Source: CAIKMD01 sp963740675
Lineage (GTDB): Bacteria > Pseudomonadota > Alphaproteobacteria > ATCC43930 > CGMCC-115725
Length of the DNA stretch: 64,000 nucleotides
Direction: 5' to 3'
NCBI GenBank assembly: GCA_963740675.1
Contig: CAVUFS010000004.1
Span: 496,001-560,000 of the forward strand
This document shows positions 63,334 through 64,000 of the stretch, piece by piece. Below the pieces are notes generated by a model, which worked only from the letters and a program-made list of their open reading frames with translations, made no database searches and was not told where the DNA came from. How positions within the stretch are numbered: position 1 is the stretch's first letter; every line of letters begins with the position of its first letter. A program made the translations under genes and the position numbers.

Positions 63334-63810
63334 GTGGAGAAACGGCGCGGCGGCTTGCGCGCCTTGGGCGCCGAGATCCCGCGCATCGCTGGCGCGGCGC
63401 TGGGTAAGCGCGGCTTCGGCGAGGCGCAACTCGTCACGCAATGGGAAGCCGTGATCGGACAAGACCTCGCCGAGAAACTTTCGCCCGAGCGCATCTCCTT
63501 TCCGCGCGGCGAGCGGCGCAACGGCACCCTGCGTTTGCGCGTCGCATCCGCCTTCGCGACCGAGGCACAACATCTGGAGCCGGTGCTGATCGAGCGCATC
63601 AACGCGTTCTTCGGTTATGGCGCCGTCGCGCAACTCGCCTTCGTGCAGGGACCGTCGCTCAACGCCAAGCCGGCGCCGCCGCGCTTGCGCAAACTCAGCG
63701 TCGAAGAACAAAGCGCGATTGATGCCCGAGTCGCCGGAGTCGCGGACCCCGAGCTACGCGCGGCGTTGTCGCGACTCGGTACCGCTGTCGCAGGAACGCG
63801 GCGGAATTGA
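63334..63810 (+). CDS. DUF721 (DciA-like) protein
   Basis: 158 residues from the GTG at 63334, preceded by an excellent ribosome binding site AAAGGAG. TQWEAVIGQDLAEKLSPERI and LRVASAFATEAQHLEP are typical of DUF721, the family containing the helicase loader DciA. It is divergent from mutY and upstream of a DsbA-like gene, a common alphaproteobacterial arrangement. A role in loading DnaB is possible but not proven for this branch. Confidence 0.85.
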   Translation: MEKRRGGLRALGAEIPRIAGAALGKRGFGEAQLVTQWEAVIGQDLAEKLSPERISFPRGERRNGTLRLRVASAFATEAQHLEPVLIERINAFFGYGAVAQLAFVQGPSLNAKPAPPRLRKLSVEEQSAIDARVAGVADPELRAALSRLGTAVAGTRRN

Positions 63811-63875
63811 GCCGTTTGCTTGCATCGCTATGAGAGTCGCAATAGCATCAACATCTAGTAGTTCCGAGGGAGTGC

Positions 63876-64000
63876 ATGCGTAAAATCTGGTTAGCCCTTG
63901 CGGCTTTCGCGTTGCTGGGCGGCATCACCGCTGCTGCTTCGCCTGCGCATGCGCTGGAAGCGCCACAGATAAAGCAGGACGATCGCGTGCTCGGCAAAGC
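63876..64000 (+). CDS. DsbA-family thiol-disulfide protein, N-terminal part (cut by window edge)
   Basis: First 41 codons only. MRKIWLALAAFALLGG begins a signal peptide ending near PAHA, followed by LEAPQIKQDDRVLGK. In relatives this position after DUF721 holds a DsbA-like oxidoreductase that begins with a similar DDRVLGxxDAPV segment. The thioredoxin active site lies beyond the edge, so the call rests on the leader and context. Ribosome binding site GAGGGAG. Confidence 0.65.
   Translation, partial: MRKIWLALAAFALLGGITAAASPAHALEAPQIKQDDRVLGK

Overview
The window looks like chromosomal DNA of a GC-rich alphaproteobacterium, probably of the Rhodospirillales or a neighbouring order. The evidence is gene content and order: a serC-serA-hisZ-purA run, yebC-ruvCAB-ybgC-tolQRAB-pal with cpoB, a DUF4164 protein, zapA and 6S RNA in a row, a CcrM-type GANTC methyltransferase next to rnhB, and mutY divergent from a DUF721 gene and a DsbA-like gene. 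No tRNA, rRNA, CRISPR array, transposase or phage gene was seen.

Layout. 1-7.4 kb: divergent cysE / alpha-beta hydrolase and EcsC, then the serine, histidine and purine genes. 7.5-12.5 kb: an accessory patch with an acyl-CoA-dehydrogenase-type flavin enzyme, a luciferase-like (LLM) flavin enzyme, two tandem NMT1/THI5-type substrate-binding proteins (SBPs) and a MaoC hydratase. 12.5-29.3 kb: housekeeping (thiD, glmM, ftsH, tilS, Tol-Pal, Ruv, YebC, LysE, YmdB-like, 6S RNA, zapA). 29.6-33.2 kb: a translationally coupled ParB-like / Sel1-repeat membrane protein pair sharing an N-terminal motif. 33.2-42.5 kb: ispE, a TPR lipoprotein, ETF-QO, uracil-DNA glycosylase, a lytic transglycosylase, moaB and a radical SAM protein. 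42.7-51.6 kb: an exporter locus with a MacB-like permease, its ATPase, a periplasmic adaptor fused to a PAS domain, an Lnt-like acyltransferase, a secreted cysteine-containing protein, a TolC-like outer membrane protein and a small lipoprotein. 51.7-55.4 kb: a polytopic histidine-motif membrane protein, a DUF62 SAM hydrolase, rnhB and ccrM. 55.5-62.1 kb: a seven-gene unit of six related SBPs plus an FMN reductase, mostly joined by 4-base start/stop overlaps and with no ABC permease or ATPase. 62.2-64 kb: mutY, DUF721 and the start of a DsbA-like gene.

Best candidates for undescribed biology: (1) the orphan SBP array with its embedded FMN reductase, perhaps working with the two flavin enzymes and two further orphan SBPs at 7.5-12 kb; (2) the PAS-adaptor fusion in the MacB/TolC-type exporter locus; (3) the ParB-like/Sel1 pair; (4) a palindromic element inserted in frame inside the signal peptide of one SBP. 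Two dispersed palindrome families fill intergenic spaces.

Caution: at least ten single-base insertions, most of them an extra copy of a neighbouring base, break conserved genes (serA, ruvB, mutY, lnt, two SBPs and the ParB-like gene). Removing one base each time restores a normal protein, so most are probably sequencing or assembly errors. Coordinates of these genes are given for the repaired gene span.
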